A DNA stretch of 64,000 bases from UBA2206 sp049303905 (GTDB taxonomy: Bacteria; Patescibacteriota; Minisyncoccia; Moranbacterales; UBA2206): NCBI GenBank assembly GCA_049303905.1, contig JBAQNP010000020.1, positions 1 through 64,000 of the forward strand, read 5' to 3'. A model generated the notes under the pieces. That model made no database searches. It was not told the DNA's origin and worked only from the letters and a program-made list of their open reading frames with translations. The translations under genes were made by a program, and so were the position numbers. Positions 40,185-48,691 of this stretch are shown here, in pieces (the stretch's first letter is position 1; every line of letters starts with the position of its first letter).

Positions 40185-40751
40185 ATGCAACCGTATAAAA
40201 AACTTTTTACATATTGGTTTTCAGTTGTTATTTATGATCATACTGTGGAATTTTGCAATCGGTGGATAAAAAGCTATAAATTAAAAGAGCAAATGAATGG
40301 TGCAGCTAGGAGCGGAAAACAAAACATCGTCGAAGGATCTGATGATATGGGAACCTCACTTAAAATTGCTATAAAACTTTCTGGCACATCTAAAGGTTCC
40401 TTAGAGGAATTAACTGGCGATTTAGAGGATTTTTTAAGGCAAAATAATCTTCGAAAATGGGATAAAAATAATCCAGGGACGCAAAAATTTCGCCAAGAAA
40501 GTTCAAAGTTGATAAAATATTTAGCAGAAACAAGAAATGAGGAAATTTTGAAAACGGTCAAATTACCGAAAGATCAGGAGAGAGCTACTAATTGGCTTTT
40601 GACTCTCTGTCATCAAGCAACATATCTTTTGAGTCGACAGATAAAAGCTCTTGAAGAAAAACATATGAAAGAAGGTGGCTTTACGGAGAAATTATATAGC
40701 AAGAGAATAGAATATCGTGAAAAGCAAAGAAATAATTATTTAGAAGCTTAA
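40185..40751 (+). CDS. Four-helix-bundle protein (23S rRNA intervening-sequence protein family)
   Basis: A 188-residue helical protein of the four helix bundle/IVP (S23) group. Matching features are FCNRWI, MNGAARSGKQNIVEGSD (the conserved AARSxxxNIxEG-type helix), KIAIKLSGTSKGSLEEL and a C-terminal suffix helix rich in charges. Founding members are encoded inside intervening sequences of 23S rRNA; most lie elsewhere and their function is unknown. The gene lies between imperfect inverted arms and separates rsmI from metG. Confidence 0.85.
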   Translation: MQPYKKLFTYWFSVVIYDHTVEFCNRWIKSYKLKEQMNGAARSGKQNIVEGSDDMGTSLKIAIKLSGTSKGSLEELTGDLEDFLRQNNLRKWDKNNPGTQKFRQESSKLIKYLAETRNEEILKTVKLPKDQERATNWLLTLCHQATYLLSRQIKALEEKHMKEGGFTEKLYSKRIEYREKQRNNYLEA

Positions 40752-40767
40752 AATACTTAAGAAACCT

Positions 40768-42186
40768 ATGAAACAGAATAAATTTTATATTACAACTCCT
40801 ATATATTACGCTAATGCATCGCCTCACATTGGGCATGCTTATACCACAATTGCGGCGGATGTTTTGGCTCGATGGCATAGATTACAGGGCGATGAAACTT
40901 TTCTCCTGACTGGAATGGATGAGCATGGAGCAAAAATTCAAAAAAAAGCGGCAGAAGTTAAAAAAGATCCTCAAAAATTTGTGGATGAAATTTCCGTGGA
41001 ATTTGAAGATATCTGGAAAAAATTAAATGTTCAATACAATGGTTTTATCAGAACTACTAGTGAAAAACACAAAAAAGCCGTGCAAAAAGTTTTGCAAACG
41101 CTATATGATAAAGGTGCAATTTATAAAGGTGAATATGAAGGATTGTATTGCGTTGGCTGCGAGCAATTTCTAAATGAAAGCGATTTGGTGGATGGAAAAT
41201 GCCCTGATCACAATACAGTTCCGGAAAAAATGAAAGAAGAATGCTACCTTTTGAAAATGACCGAAATGCAAGAAAAGCTTATTGAAAAAATAAAAAAAGA
41301 TGAGATGAAAATTTCTCCGGAAAGATATAAGAATGAAATTTTGTCTTTCTTGGAGAATCAAGAATTAAAAGATATTTCAATTTCTAGAAAAAATGTTTCT
41401 TGGGGAATATCATTGCCATTTGATGATCAGCATACAACCTATGTTTGGGTGGATGCTTTCTTAAATTATCTTACCGGTCTTGGCTGGGATGGAGATGAAA
41501 AAAATATTCCGAAGGAGTGGCCAGTCGACATAAATTTAATTGGCAAAGATATTTTGCGAGTGCATGCCACAATTTGGCCAGCAATCTTACTTCATCTCGG
41601 CATAGAATTGCCAAAAATGATTTTTACTCATGGACATATTCTTTCGGGTGGAAAGAAAATGAGCAAAACTTTGGGTAATGTAATTTCTCCTCAAGAAATG
41701 ATAGAAAAATTTGGCACAGACGGAACGCGATATTTGCTTTTAAGCGCTGGAACTTTTGGTGAAGATGTTGATATGACGATGGAAAGAATGGTTGAAAAAT
41801 ATAATGCGGATTTAGCGAATGGATTGGGAAATTTAGTTTCAAGAGTTTTGAAACTTAGTGAAAAATCTGAAATTTCTTACAATAAATTTGAATATAAGAT
41901 TGATCCTGATATAGCCCACAGAATAAACAAAATGGGATTAGGAGTGGAATTAAATAAAATTATAAAAATGGTTTCAGATGCTAATAAATATATGGGAGAC
42001 ACAAAACCATGGGAATTAGTAAAGGATAATCAAGAATCTTTTAATGAAGTAATGAAAAAACTTTTTATTGATTTATTTTCTATAGCTTTTCAGTTGGAGT
42101 ATTTTATGCCAGAAACTTCAGAAAAAATTAAAAAAGCAATAGATTCAAAAAAACTAGAAGAAGTTTTATTTCAAAGGATAAAATAA
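40768..42186 (+). CDS. metG: Methionyl-tRNA synthetase
   Basis: A 472-residue class I synthetase. HIGH-type motif SPHIGHAYT, DEHGAKIQ, a short Cys knuckle (YCVGCEQFL), WVDAFLNYLTGLG and KMSKS motif GKKMSKTLGNVI are present. It lacks the C-terminal tRNA-binding dimerisation domain, as in short bacterial forms. Confidence 0.97.
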   Translation: MKQNKFYITTPIYYANASPHIGHAYTTIAADVLARWHRLQGDETFLLTGMDEHGAKIQKKAAEVKKDPQKFVDEISVEFEDIWKKLNVQYNGFIRTTSEKHKKAVQKVLQTLYDKGAIYKGEYEGLYCVGCEQFLNESDLVDGKCPDHNTVPEKMKEECYLLKMTEMQEKLIEKIKKDEMKISPERYKNEILSFLENQELKDISISRKNVSWGISLPFDDQHTTYVWVDAFLNYLTGLGWDGDEKNIPKEWPVDINLIGKDILRVHATIWPAILLHLGIELPKMIFTHGHILSGGKKMSKTLGNVISPQEMIEKFGTDGTRYLLLSAGTFGEDVDMTMERMVEKYNADLANGLGNLVSRVLKLSEKSEISYNKFEYKIDPDIAHRINKMGLGVELNKIIKMVSDANKYMGDTKPWELVKDNQESFNEVMKKLFIDLFSIAFQLEYFMPETSEKIKKAIDSKKLEEVLFQRIK

Positions 42187-42204
42187 ATTTCATATAATCT
42201 ATAG

Positions 42205-42252
42205 CATGTAGCATAAAACATATTTTGTTTCATGCTTCATGTTTCATGCTTC
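42205..42252. repeat. CATGCTTCATG-type repeat before tatD
   Basis: ATGTAGCATAAAACATA at the left and CATGCTTCATGTTTCATGCT at the right are inverted relative to each other. The right arm overlaps a possible upstream start for tatD. Confidence 0.6.
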
Positions 42253-43122
42253 ATGTTGATCGATACCCATGCTCATCTAAATTTCTCTGCATATAAAAAT
42301 GATGCGGAAGAAGTAATTGGAAAAACTCTCGCGGAGGGTGTTTTTGTGATTAATGTGGGGTCGCAATATTCGACTAGTGTGCGGGCGGTGAAGTATGCCA
42401 AGAAGTATAATGGGCTATATGCGGCAATTGGAATTCATCCGCTTCATCTTCAGGCGCAAAAATTTTCCTATCATGACCCAGATGAAATTGAAGAGGTGGA
42501 AATTGAAACAGCTGGAGAAATTTTTGAAAAAGAAAAATATTTGGAATTGGCTAAGAATTCAAAGGTGGTGGCGATTGGAGAAGTTGGTTTAGATTATCAT
42601 CATTTCGACCCGCCTCGCGTCGACGAAGCGTCTCCACGAGTCGAGGCGGGTGCCGAGGATAACATTGAAAAATTAAAAGAAAAGCAGAAAGAAATATTTT
42701 TAGAATTTATCAAACTGGCGAATGCTGTGGAAAAACCGATCATGATTCATTGTTGGGACGCCTATGACGATCTATATGAAATGCTGGAAAAAAATCCAGT
42801 AGAGAAAAGAGGTGTGATTCATAGTTTTGTAGGAAGCTATAAAACTGCTAAGAAATTTATCGAGCTTGGCTATTTAATTGGACTTAACGGTATAGTGACT
42901 TATGGGATAAGTTATGATAAGCTTATTCGCGAAGTTGATTTACGAAATATCATTTTAGAAACGGACTGCCCCTATCTTACTCCTGTGCCAAAAAAAGGTG
43001 AGAGGAATGAGCCGATGTATGTGAAATATGTTGCAATGAAGATAGCGGAAGTTAAGGGAATTCCATTAGAAGAAGTGGAGAAAATAACAACAGAAAATGC
43101 TAAAAAATTATTTGGAATATAA
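42253..43122 (+). CDS. tatD: TatD-family metal-dependent hydrolase
   Basis: About 289 residues from the ATG at 42253 (seven codons earlier a start would lie in repeat sequence). TIM-barrel metallohydrolase: IDTHAHLNF, AIGIHPLH, GEVGLDYH, IMIHCWDAYDD, VIHSFVG and LETDCPYLTPVP give the metal ligands. TatD proteins are DNases or deacylases with broad activity. A family G palindrome adds about 14 residues after GLDYHHFD (PPRVDEASPRVEAGA); relatives go straight from this Tyr to the next helix. Confidence 0.93.
   Translation: MLIDTHAHLNFSAYKNDAEEVIGKTLAEGVFVINVGSQYSTSVRAVKYAKKYNGLYAAIGIHPLHLQAQKFSYHDPDEIEEVEIETAGEIFEKEKYLELAKNSKVVAIGEVGLDYHHFDPPRVDEASPRVEAGAEDNIEKLKEKQKEIFLEFIKLANAVEKPIMIHCWDAYDDLYEMLEKNPVEKRGVIHSFVGSYKTAKKFIELGYLIGLNGIVTYGISYDKLIREVDLRNIILETDCPYLTPVPKKGERNEPMYVKYVAMKIAEVKGIPLEEVEKITTENAKKLFGI
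42609..42650. repeat. Family G palindrome inside tatD, in frame
   Basis: CCCGCCTCGCGTCGACGAAG begins and CACGAGTCGAGGCGGG ends it. 42 bp, a multiple of three; ends match copies in tgt and recG. Confidence 0.8.
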
Positions 43123-43141
43123 AAATATGGAGGAATACCCT

Positions 43142-43834
43142 ATGCGAATAAATAAATATCTGGCGCTAAAAAACATTTGCTCTCGGCGAGAAGCGGATGG
43201 GCTGATTGAGGCCGGAAAAATCAAGATAAACAACAAGCGAGCAGTTTTGGGCGACAAAGTTCAGGAAAATGATGTGGTTAAAGTAGCGCAAAATTGTCAA
43301 AAAAAACTTTTCTACTATGCCTATAACAAGCCGATGGGGATAATCACACATAGTCCCCAAGGCGAGAAGGAAAAAAGTATTATGGATATAGTGAAAATCC
43401 CTCAAAAAGTTTATCCGATTGGAAGACTCGACAAAGATTCTTGGGGACTCATAATTCTCACAAATGATGGTCGGATAACTGACAAAGTTTTGAATCCGGA
43501 AAAGAAGCATGAAAAAGAATATGCTGTGAGAGTTAACAAAATTATGAAAGACAGCTTTATTGATAAAATGGCGCGCGGAGTAAGATTGGATGATGGGTAT
43601 AAAACCAAGGAATGCAAAGTGCAAAAAATCAATGAAGGGATGTTTTCTATCATCCTTACGGAAGGAAAAAAGCGACAAATTAGGCGGATGTGTTCCGCTT
43701 TGGGATATAATGTGGTTGATCTAAAAAGAGTGAGAATTATGAGTATTAAAATTAAAGGCCTAAAACCGGGTGAATTTCGGGAAATTAAGGGTGATGAACT
43801 CAAGAATTTCCTACTGGAATTGGGGTTAAGTTAA
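43142..43834 (+). CDS. Pseudouridine synthase, RsuA/RluB type
   Basis: About 230 residues from the ATG at 43142, preceded by GGAGG at 8 nt. An N-terminal S4 domain (MRINKYLALKNICSRREAD, then KIKINNKRAV) is followed by the catalytic domain: YNKPMGIITH, IGRLDKDSWGLIILTNDG with the catalytic Asp, EKEYAVRV and EGKKRQIRRMCSALGYNV. It modifies U in 16S or 23S rRNA; RluB- versus RluF-type specificity is uncertain. The Trp after KDS is unusual, since most relatives have a small or polar residue there. Confidence 0.9.
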   Translation: MRINKYLALKNICSRREADGLIEAGKIKINNKRAVLGDKVQENDVVKVAQNCQKKLFYYAYNKPMGIITHSPQGEKEKSIMDIVKIPQKVYPIGRLDKDSWGLIILTNDGRITDKVLNPEKKHEKEYAVRVNKIMKDSFIDKMARGVRLDDGYKTKECKVQKINEGMFSIILTEGKKRQIRRMCSALGYNVVDLKRVRIMSIKIKGLKPGEFREIKGDELKNFLLELGLS

Positions 43835-43850
43835 TCAAAATTTCCAACTC

Positions 43851-43878
43851 TTGACTTTTTTTCAAAAACACATAAGAA
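43851..43878 (+). promoter_or_regulatory. Promoter candidate of the ATP synthase operon
   Basis: TTGACT is a good -35 box; TAAGAA 16 bp later is a moderate -10. It lies between the pseudouridine synthase stop and the first atp gene. Confidence 0.45.
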
Positions 43879-43917
43879 TATATAGTGGCTCCTAAAAAGA
43901 AAGTTTTTTATTTAAAT

Positions 43918-44199
43918 ATGGAAAAAGAAAAAAACAATTCGAAGGCGCCTTGGTGGCAGCCGGGTTTATTGCTTTTTTATCGGCTTTCTGGTTGGATTGC
44001 GGGACCGATAATTCTGGCAATTTTTGTCGGCAGATGGCTAGATAAGAAATATCAAACTGAACCTTGGCTTTTTCTTCTCTCTGTTGGCATTGCCTTTATC
44101 ATTTCAACAATAGGCATAACTAAAGATGCAATGCGTGAACTAAAAAGAATAGAAAACGAAGATAAAAAAGAAGCGCAGGATAAAATAGCAAAAAAATAG
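43918..44199 (+). CDS. atpI: AtpI-like F0F1 ATPase accessory protein
   Basis: About 93 residues from the ATG at 43918. Two transmembrane helices around a short loop (GPIILAIFVGRWLDKKY, LFLLSVGIAFIISTIG) match the AtpI/AtpZ-type accessory proteins found before atpB, which help assemble the c-ring. It lies 3 nt before atpB. Confidence 0.8.
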   Translation: MEKEKNNSKAPWWQPGLLLFYRLSGWIAGPIILAIFVGRWLDKKYQTEPWLFLLSVGIAFIISTIGITKDAMRELKRIENEDKKEAQDKIAKK

Positions 44200-44202
44200 C
44201 AT

Positions 44203-45054
44203 ATGGCAGAACACGAAATACAAACGAATAGTCATGAGTCTAATCAGGAATTTTCCCACGAAGCAACTTTGTTTGCTGAGCCGATTTTTCATTTCGGTAG
44301 TTTTACTGTCACCAACTCTTTGATTATGAGTTGGATAACAGTTCTAATTCTGGTCGCTTTTTTTGTTATGACTGGAAAGAAAATTAAAAAAATTCCAAAA
44401 GGTTTGCAGAATGTTTTTGAAATTTTACTCGAGAAGGCTTTGGAATTGGGCGACAGTATCACGGGAGAAAGAAAAAGAACAGAAAAGTTCCTGCCAATCT
44501 CAATGGCTCTTTTTTTGTTTATACTGGTGAATAATTGGCTCGGGCTTTTGCCGGGTGTGGGAACAATCGGATTTAATGAAGTTGACGGCGCGCATAGAGT
44601 TTTTGTGCCGATTCTTCGTGGTGGAACAGCTGACATCAACACCACCTTGGCACTGGCACTTTTTGCAGTAGTGGCTTCACATGTTATGGGAGTACTTGCG
44701 ATTGGTGTTTGGAGTCATTTGAATAAATTTATAAATATAGAAGCATTTTTGGAAATTCCGAGTAAGATAAAAAAAGATGTAACCATTGTCTTAGTCAATC
44801 CAATCAAAGCCTTTGTGGGAATAGTGGAAGTGATTGGAGAAATTGCCAAGGTAGCCTCGCTCACCTTCCGGCTTTTTGGGAATATTTTTGCTGGGGAAGT
44901 GCTGTTGGCTTCGATGATGGCGCTGTTTGCCTATTTTCTGCCACTACCATTTATGTTTTTGGAAATGATTGTAGGGATAATTCAGGCGCTCATATTTGCA
45001 ATACTCACCATGGTTTTTATGACAATAGCTACCGAAAAACATGCTGAGCATTAA
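44203..45054 (+). CDS. atpB: ATP synthase subunit a
   Basis: A 283-residue membrane subunit forming the proton half-channels with the c-ring. Several helices; LFLFILVNNWLGLLPG and the essential Arg in ASLTFRLFGNIFAGEVLL are clear. The N-terminus includes a His/Asn/Glu-rich segment before the first helix. Operon order is normal. Confidence 0.96.
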   Translation: MAEHEIQTNSHESNQEFSHEATLFAEPIFHFGSFTVTNSLIMSWITVLILVAFFVMTGKKIKKIPKGLQNVFEILLEKALELGDSITGERKRTEKFLPISMALFLFILVNNWLGLLPGVGTIGFNEVDGAHRVFVPILRGGTADINTTLALALFAVVASHVMGVLAIGVWSHLNKFINIEAFLEIPSKIKKDVTIVLVNPIKAFVGIVEVIGEIAKVASLTFRLFGNIFAGEVLLASMMALFAYFLPLPFMFLEMIVGIIQALIFAILTMVFMTIATEKHAEH

Positions 45055-45144
45055 TTTATAGTTAATTAATTTTTTAAATTTTATTTTTCAAGCGACTTTA
45101 AAAACATAAAAACAAGTCGACTTCAAAAGTAGAAGAATAATTTT

Positions 45145-45357
45145 ATGGATCTAACAATGTTGGCCAAGGGATTGGCTATCGGAATTGGCTCAATCGCTCC
45201 AGCACTTGCGATTGGAAAAATTGGTGCAAAAGCTATGGAATCAATCGGAAGAAACCCAGAATCAGCCGGAAAAATTCTCGTGCCGATGCTTTTGGCTTCA
45301 GCTTTCGCCGAAGCGGTGGCTATTTATGCTTTGGTTATTGCTTTCTCGATCAAATAA
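45145..45357 (+). CDS. atpE: ATP synthase subunit c
   Basis: A 70-residue hairpin of two helices forming the rotor ring. The loop has RNPES; the ion-binding carboxylate is E56 in ASAFAEAVAIYALV. The residues that mark Na+-binding rings (Gln in helix 1, Ser/Thr after the Glu) are absent, so proton coupling is likely. Confidence 0.97.
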   Translation: MDLTMLAKGLAIGIGSIAPALAIGKIGAKAMESIGRNPESAGKILVPMLLASAFAEAVAIYALVIAFSIK

Positions 45358-45365
45358 TTTCAGAT

Positions 45366-45387
45366 GCTCCATCTAACGAGGTGGGGC
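45366..45387 (+). other. Hairpin just after atpE
   Basis: GCTCCATCT and AGGTGGGGC pair over 9 bp with two G-U pairs around AACG. It starts 8 nt after the atpE stop and has no T run. It may stabilise the atpE end of the transcript; that is inference. Confidence 0.5.
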
Positions 45388-45407
45388 AAAATGAGATTGT
45401 TAAAAAT

Positions 45408-45530
45408 TCCAAGATACAAGAAACAAGAAACAAACAAATCACAATTTTAAAAATTCAATAATCAAACAGTGTTAATTTGTAAGTTGATTATTGAAAATTA
45501 TTTGTATCTTGTAGCTTGTTTCTTGATTAT
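45408..45530. repeat. CAAGAAACAAG-type inverted repeat between atpE and atpF
   Basis: Arms CCAAGATACAAGAAACAAG on the left and TTGTATCTTGTAGCTTGTTT on the right; an inner pair AATTTTTAAAATTG-type/TTGATTATTGAAAATT also matches. The same CAAGATACAA strings recur inside atpH and after atpG. Confidence 0.6.
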
Positions 45531-45539
45531 TATAATTTT

Positions 45540-46028
45540 ATGGATGAACTAATAAAAACATTTCACATTGAAGTTAACTTACTCTTAGCGCAGATGGTCA
45601 ATTTTGTCATCGTGCTTTTGGTGCTGTATAAATTTGCCTACAAACCGATTTTGAAAACATTAAATGACAGGACGAAAAAAATTGAAAAAGGTTTGAAAGA
45701 TAGTGCTGATGCTTCACAAAAATTGGAGGAAATAACTGAAAAAGAAAAAGAAGTTTTACTAAACGCCAAAAAAGAAGCCCAAGAAATTATCAAAAAATCT
45801 GAAAATGAAGCTAGGAAAAATGCTGAAAACATCACGACCGAAATGAAAGAAAAAAATGCCAAAATGCTTGAAGACGCCAAGGCAATGATTGAAGAAGAGA
45901 AAAAGAAAATGCTTTCTGAGATAAAATCAGAAGTGGCTGATCTTGTGGTGATGGCGACGGAAAAAGTGATTGCGGAGAAATTAGATTTAAATAAGGACAA
46001 AGAAATAATTGAAAAAGCGATAAAATAA
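45540..46028 (+). CDS. atpF: ATP synthase subunit b
   Basis: About 162 residues from the ATG at 45540. One N-terminal membrane helix (LLLAQMVNFVIVLLVLYKFA) and a long charged coiled coil (KEVLLNAKKEAQEIIKKSE) make the stator stalk. It ends directly before atpH with no gap. Confidence 0.95.
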   Translation: MDELIKTFHIEVNLLLAQMVNFVIVLLVLYKFAYKPILKTLNDRTKKIEKGLKDSADASQKLEEITEKEKEVLLNAKKEAQEIIKKSENEARKNAENITTEMKEKNAKMLEDAKAMIEEEKKKMLSEIKSEVADLVVMATEKVIAEKLDLNKDKEIIEKAIK

Positions 46029-46430
46029 ATGAAAATCACAGCCACGCAATACGCGAAAAGTTTATATGAAGTGACACGGGAAAAATCTCAAAACGAGATT
46101 GGTGTTGTGATAGAAAATTTTGTGAAAATTTTGACGAAAAATAGGCAAACTAAATTGGTTGTGAAAATTATCAAGAAATTTGAAGAGTTATATAACAGAG
46201 AAAGTGGTATTGCGGAAGTGGAAATAATAACAAGATACAAGATACAAGATACAAGATACAAACAAATTGAGGAATTTATTAAGAAGAAATACGGGGCGAA
46301 AGAAGTTGTGATTGAAAATAAAATTGACGAAAGCATCAAGGGTGGAATAATTTTGAAAATCGGCGATGAAATTTTGGACGCGAGCGTGGAGAGACAGTTA
46401 GTAGAGTTGAAGAAAAGTCTGAACCACTGA
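46029..46430 (+). CDS. atpH: ATP synthase subunit delta, with in-frame insert
   Basis: A 133-residue, short delta subunit linking the stator stalk to F1. The N-terminal TATQYAKSLYEVT-like region and the C-terminal GGIILKIGDEILDASV are clear. The middle contains TRYKIQDTRYK, encoded by an ACAAGAT tandem (46229-46263), placed just before the IEEFIKKKYG helix where relatives have a few residues. The frame is intact. Confidence 0.9.
   Translation: MKITATQYAKSLYEVTREKSQNEIGVVIENFVKILTKNRQTKLVVKIIKKFEELYNRESGIAEVEIITRYKIQDTRYKQIEEFIKKKYGAKEVVIENKIDESIKGGIILKIGDEILDASVERQLVELKKSLNH
46229..46263. repeat. ACAAGAT tandem repeat inside atpH, in frame
   Basis: Four copies of the 7-base unit ACAAGAT. 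Strings of the same kind lie before atpF and after atpG. Confidence 0.7.
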
Positions 46431-46478
46431 TTATCACGTGAGCTCACATGATTTCACTGAATTAAAAATAGAAAAAAT

Positions 46479-46547
46479 TGTCATCCTGAACTTGTTTCAG
46501 GATCTCCGAAACTAAGTACGAGATTCCGAAACAAGTTCGGAATGACA
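46479..46547. repeat. Family E palindromic repeat after atpH
   Basis: TGTCATCCTGAACTTGTTTC, AGGATCT on the left and CCGAAACAAGTTCGGAATGA, CA on the right. The right half has CGGAAT where other copies have CAGCAT. Confidence 0.8.
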
Positions 46548-46561
46548 TAATAGAGATAGAA

Positions 46562-46624
46562 GTTCTTTGGAAAATTAAAAATAAAAAAGCCACGTCATCC
46601 TAATAATACAGGAATCAGTGGCTT
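46562..46624 (-). terminator. Terminator of the first antisense gene in the atp operon
   Basis: On the minus strand AAAGCCAC and GTGGCTTT pair and are followed by TTTTATTTTTAATTTTCC. The segment from GGCTTTTTTA to CCAAAGAAC is nearly identical to the one after the second antisense gene (49741-49801). Confidence 0.75.
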
Positions 46625-46646
46625 TCGGCTGGCGAGGCGACGATAA

Positions 46647-46862
46647 TTAAGGGGCTGTCTTGATGGCTTGGGCAAGTTCCTCGTATGTTTTGTACATACT
46701 TGGCACCATATTAACCAAGGTCATTGCCCAGCCACCATCAGATATGCAGTTCTCAAGAGAGTGTCCATTGGTTTTCACGAAATTTATTTTCTCTTTGGGC
46801 GTGCAACCCGCTTCTTTCATTGCCTTTTCGTATGCTTGCAATTTTTCTGCTAAACTGTCCAT
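46647..46862 (-). CDS. Small soluble protein, antisense within the atp operon
   Basis: A 71-residue protein starting at the ATG at 46862: AGGAGGTG lies 6 nt before it, and the in-frame GTG upstream overlaps that site. Sequence is MDSLAEKLQAYEKAMKEAG, then a middle with CTPKEK and ENCISDGGW, ending TYEELAQAIKTAP; two Cys residues, no hydrophobic helix. No family recognised. It has its own consensus promoter (46930-46958) and terminator and runs against the atp genes. Confidence 0.7.
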   Translation of the reverse strand: MDSLAEKLQAYEKAMKEAGCTPKEKINFVKTNGHSLENCISDGGWAMTLVNMVPSMYKTYEELAQAIKTAP

Positions 46863-46929
46863 ATTCTTCACCTCCTTTATAAAAAAGTTTTAAGGTTATT
46901 GAGATGATTACATTGAATCAAATCGTATA

Positions 46930-46958
46930 AATATAGTATGAAATTAATAAAAAGTCAA
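46930..46958 (-). promoter_or_regulatory. Strong promoter of the first antisense gene
   Basis: On the minus strand TTGACT, a 17-bp spacer and TATATT. TTGACTTTTTA is shared with the promoter of the second antisense gene (50031-50059). AACCTTAAAA lies in both leaders. Confidence 0.75.
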
Positions 46959-46965
46959 ATTTTTA

Positions 46966-47033
46966 CTAACATACGAATCTTTCTAAAATACTAATTCGTA
47001 CTTTCGCTAGATTCGTACTTTCGTAAATTATAA
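46966..47033. repeat. TACGAA-type palindromic repeat before atpA
   Basis: AACATACGAATC, CTAATTCGTACTTTCG, AGATTCGTACTTTCGTAAAT: mixed direct and inverted TTCGTA units. Confidence 0.5.
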
Positions 47034-47058
47034 TCTAACTAAAATTTATAAAAACATT

Positions 47059-48597
47059 ATGAGCAAAGACTACATCATCGAACAACTAAAAAAGCAAATT
47101 GAAAATTTTGAGACTAAAACTCAGACTGAAAAAGTCGGAACCGTATTGGAAGTTGGGGACGGCGTGGCGAAAGTTTCCAGCCTCTCTGACGTGATGGCTT
47201 CGGAGATGTTGGAATTCTTGCCTCGCCAAAGTGAAGCGAAGGCGGGTTCTAATGGAATTTATGGCGTGGCGCTCAACTTGGAAGAAGGCCAAATCGGAGC
47301 CATGATTTTGGGTGAATTTTCTGGTATCAAAGAAGGTGATCAAGTCAAATCAACGGGAAAAATTTTGTCGATTCCAGTGGGGGAGAATATGATTGGCCGA
47401 GTAATCAATCCGCTTGGACAAGCGATTGATGGCAAAGGCGAAATCGTCTCCGAAAAATTCTATCCAATTGAAAAAATTGCTCCGGGAGTTATCACTCGTC
47501 AATCCGTCAATCAACCGGTGCAAACAGGAATTAAAGCGATTGATGCAATGATCCCAGTGGGGCGAGGTCAAAGAGAGCTTATCATTGGCGACCGCCAAAC
47601 TGGAAAAACTGCCATTGCGATTGATGCCATCATCAATCAGAAAGGTCAAAACATGAAATGCATCTATGTCGCCATTGGACAAAAAGAATCCAAGATTGCT
47701 CGAATTGTAGCAGAACTTGAAAAGAAAGGGGCGATGGAATATACCACGATTGTTTTGGCGGGTGCATCTGATCCAGCTGCTTTTTCTTTTATCGCTCCCT
47801 ATTCTGGTTGCGCGCTGGGAGAATATTTTATGGATAAAGGTGAAGATGTTTTGGTGATTTACGATGATCTTTCCAAACACGCTTGGGCTTATCGCCAAAT
47901 TTCTTTAATTCTCAAGCGTCCACCAGGGCGTGAAGCTTATCCGGGAGATGTTTTCTATTTGCATTCTCGACTTTTGGAGAGAAGTGCAAAACTTAACAAG
48001 GATTTCGGTAGTGGATCAATCACAGCCTTGCCGATCATTGAAACGCAAGCAGGTGATGTGTCAGCTTACATTCCAACTAATGTTATCTCAATTACTGACG
48101 GACAAATTTATTTGGAATCGGATCTTTTCTACAAAGGAATTCGTCCAGCCTTGAACGTGGGACTTTCTGTGTCTCGCGTGGGATCAGCAGCGCAAACTAA
48201 GGCGATGAAAAAAGTGGCCGGAAAACTTCGTTTGGACTTGGCTCAATTTCGAGAATTGGAAGCTTTTGCACAATTTGGATCTGATTTGGATGAAAACACT
48301 CGTCGTCAAATCGAACGGGGACGAAGAACAGTGGAAATTTTAAAACAAGATCAATACGCACCGATGCTAATGGAAAACCAAGTCGCGATTCTTTATGCTC
48401 TCACTAATGGATTCATAGATGATGTAGCAGTAGAAAAAATTCGAACATGGGAAACTGATTTTCAAAAATATCTAAATTCTAGCGCGAAAGAAGTGTTGAC
48501 TCTGATTGCCGAAAAGAAAGAATTGACGGAAGACGTGATTGAAAAATTAGAAAAAGCGATCAAAGATTTTAAGGATATATATCAAAACGGGGTATAA
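47059..48597 (+). CDS. atpA: ATP synthase subunit alpha, with in-frame insert
   Basis: A 512-residue noncatalytic F1 subunit. P-loop GDRQTGKTAIAIDAI, VSRVGSAAQTKAMKKVAG and the C-terminal domain are intact. Residues 54-64 (LPRQSEAKAGS) interrupt the N-terminal beta-barrel between EMLEF and NGIYGVALNLEE, which are adjacent in other alpha subunits; they come from the palindromic string at 47217-47247. The barrel loop faces outward at the crown, so the insert may be tolerated. Confidence 0.97.
   Translation: MSKDYIIEQLKKQIENFETKTQTEKVGTVLEVGDGVAKVSSLSDVMASEMLEFLPRQSEAKAGSNGIYGVALNLEEGQIGAMILGEFSGIKEGDQVKSTGKILSIPVGENMIGRVINPLGQAIDGKGEIVSEKFYPIEKIAPGVITRQSVNQPVQTGIKAIDAMIPVGRGQRELIIGDRQTGKTAIAIDAIINQKGQNMKCIYVAIGQKESKIARIVAELEKKGAMEYTTIVLAGASDPAAFSFIAPYSGCALGEYFMDKGEDVLVIYDDLSKHAWAYRQISLILKRPPGREAYPGDVFYLHSRLLERSAKLNKDFGSGSITALPIIETQAGDVSAYIPTNVISITDGQIYLESDLFYKGIRPALNVGLSVSRVGSAAQTKAMKKVAGKLRLDLAQFRELEAFAQFGSDLDENTRRQIERGRRTVEILKQDQYAPMLMENQVAILYALTNGFIDDVAVEKIRTWETDFQKYLNSSAKEVLTLIAEKKELTEDVIEKLEKAIKDFKDIYQNGV
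47217..47247. repeat. Family I repeat inside atpA, in frame
   Basis: CTTGCCTCGCCAAAGTGAAG then CGAAGGCGGG. CCTCGCC and GGCGGG-type ends pair loosely. CTTGCCTCGCCAAAGC also starts the first insert of the U32 gene (10346). Confidence 0.7.
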
Positions 48598-48599
48598 TC

Positions 48600-48685
48600 T
48601 TTACTAATTACGAATCAAGTACGAACATAACTAATAAAAAAATTCGTAATTCGTATATTAGTAAATAATTAGTAATTCGTAAAGA
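48600..48685. repeat. TACGAA-type palindromic repeat between atpA and atpG
   Basis: TTTACTAATTACGAAT at the left and ATTAGTAATTCGTAAAG at the right pair over about 15 bp; ATTCGTAATTCGTATATTAG lies inside. Confidence 0.65.
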
Positions 48686-48691
48686 AAAGCT

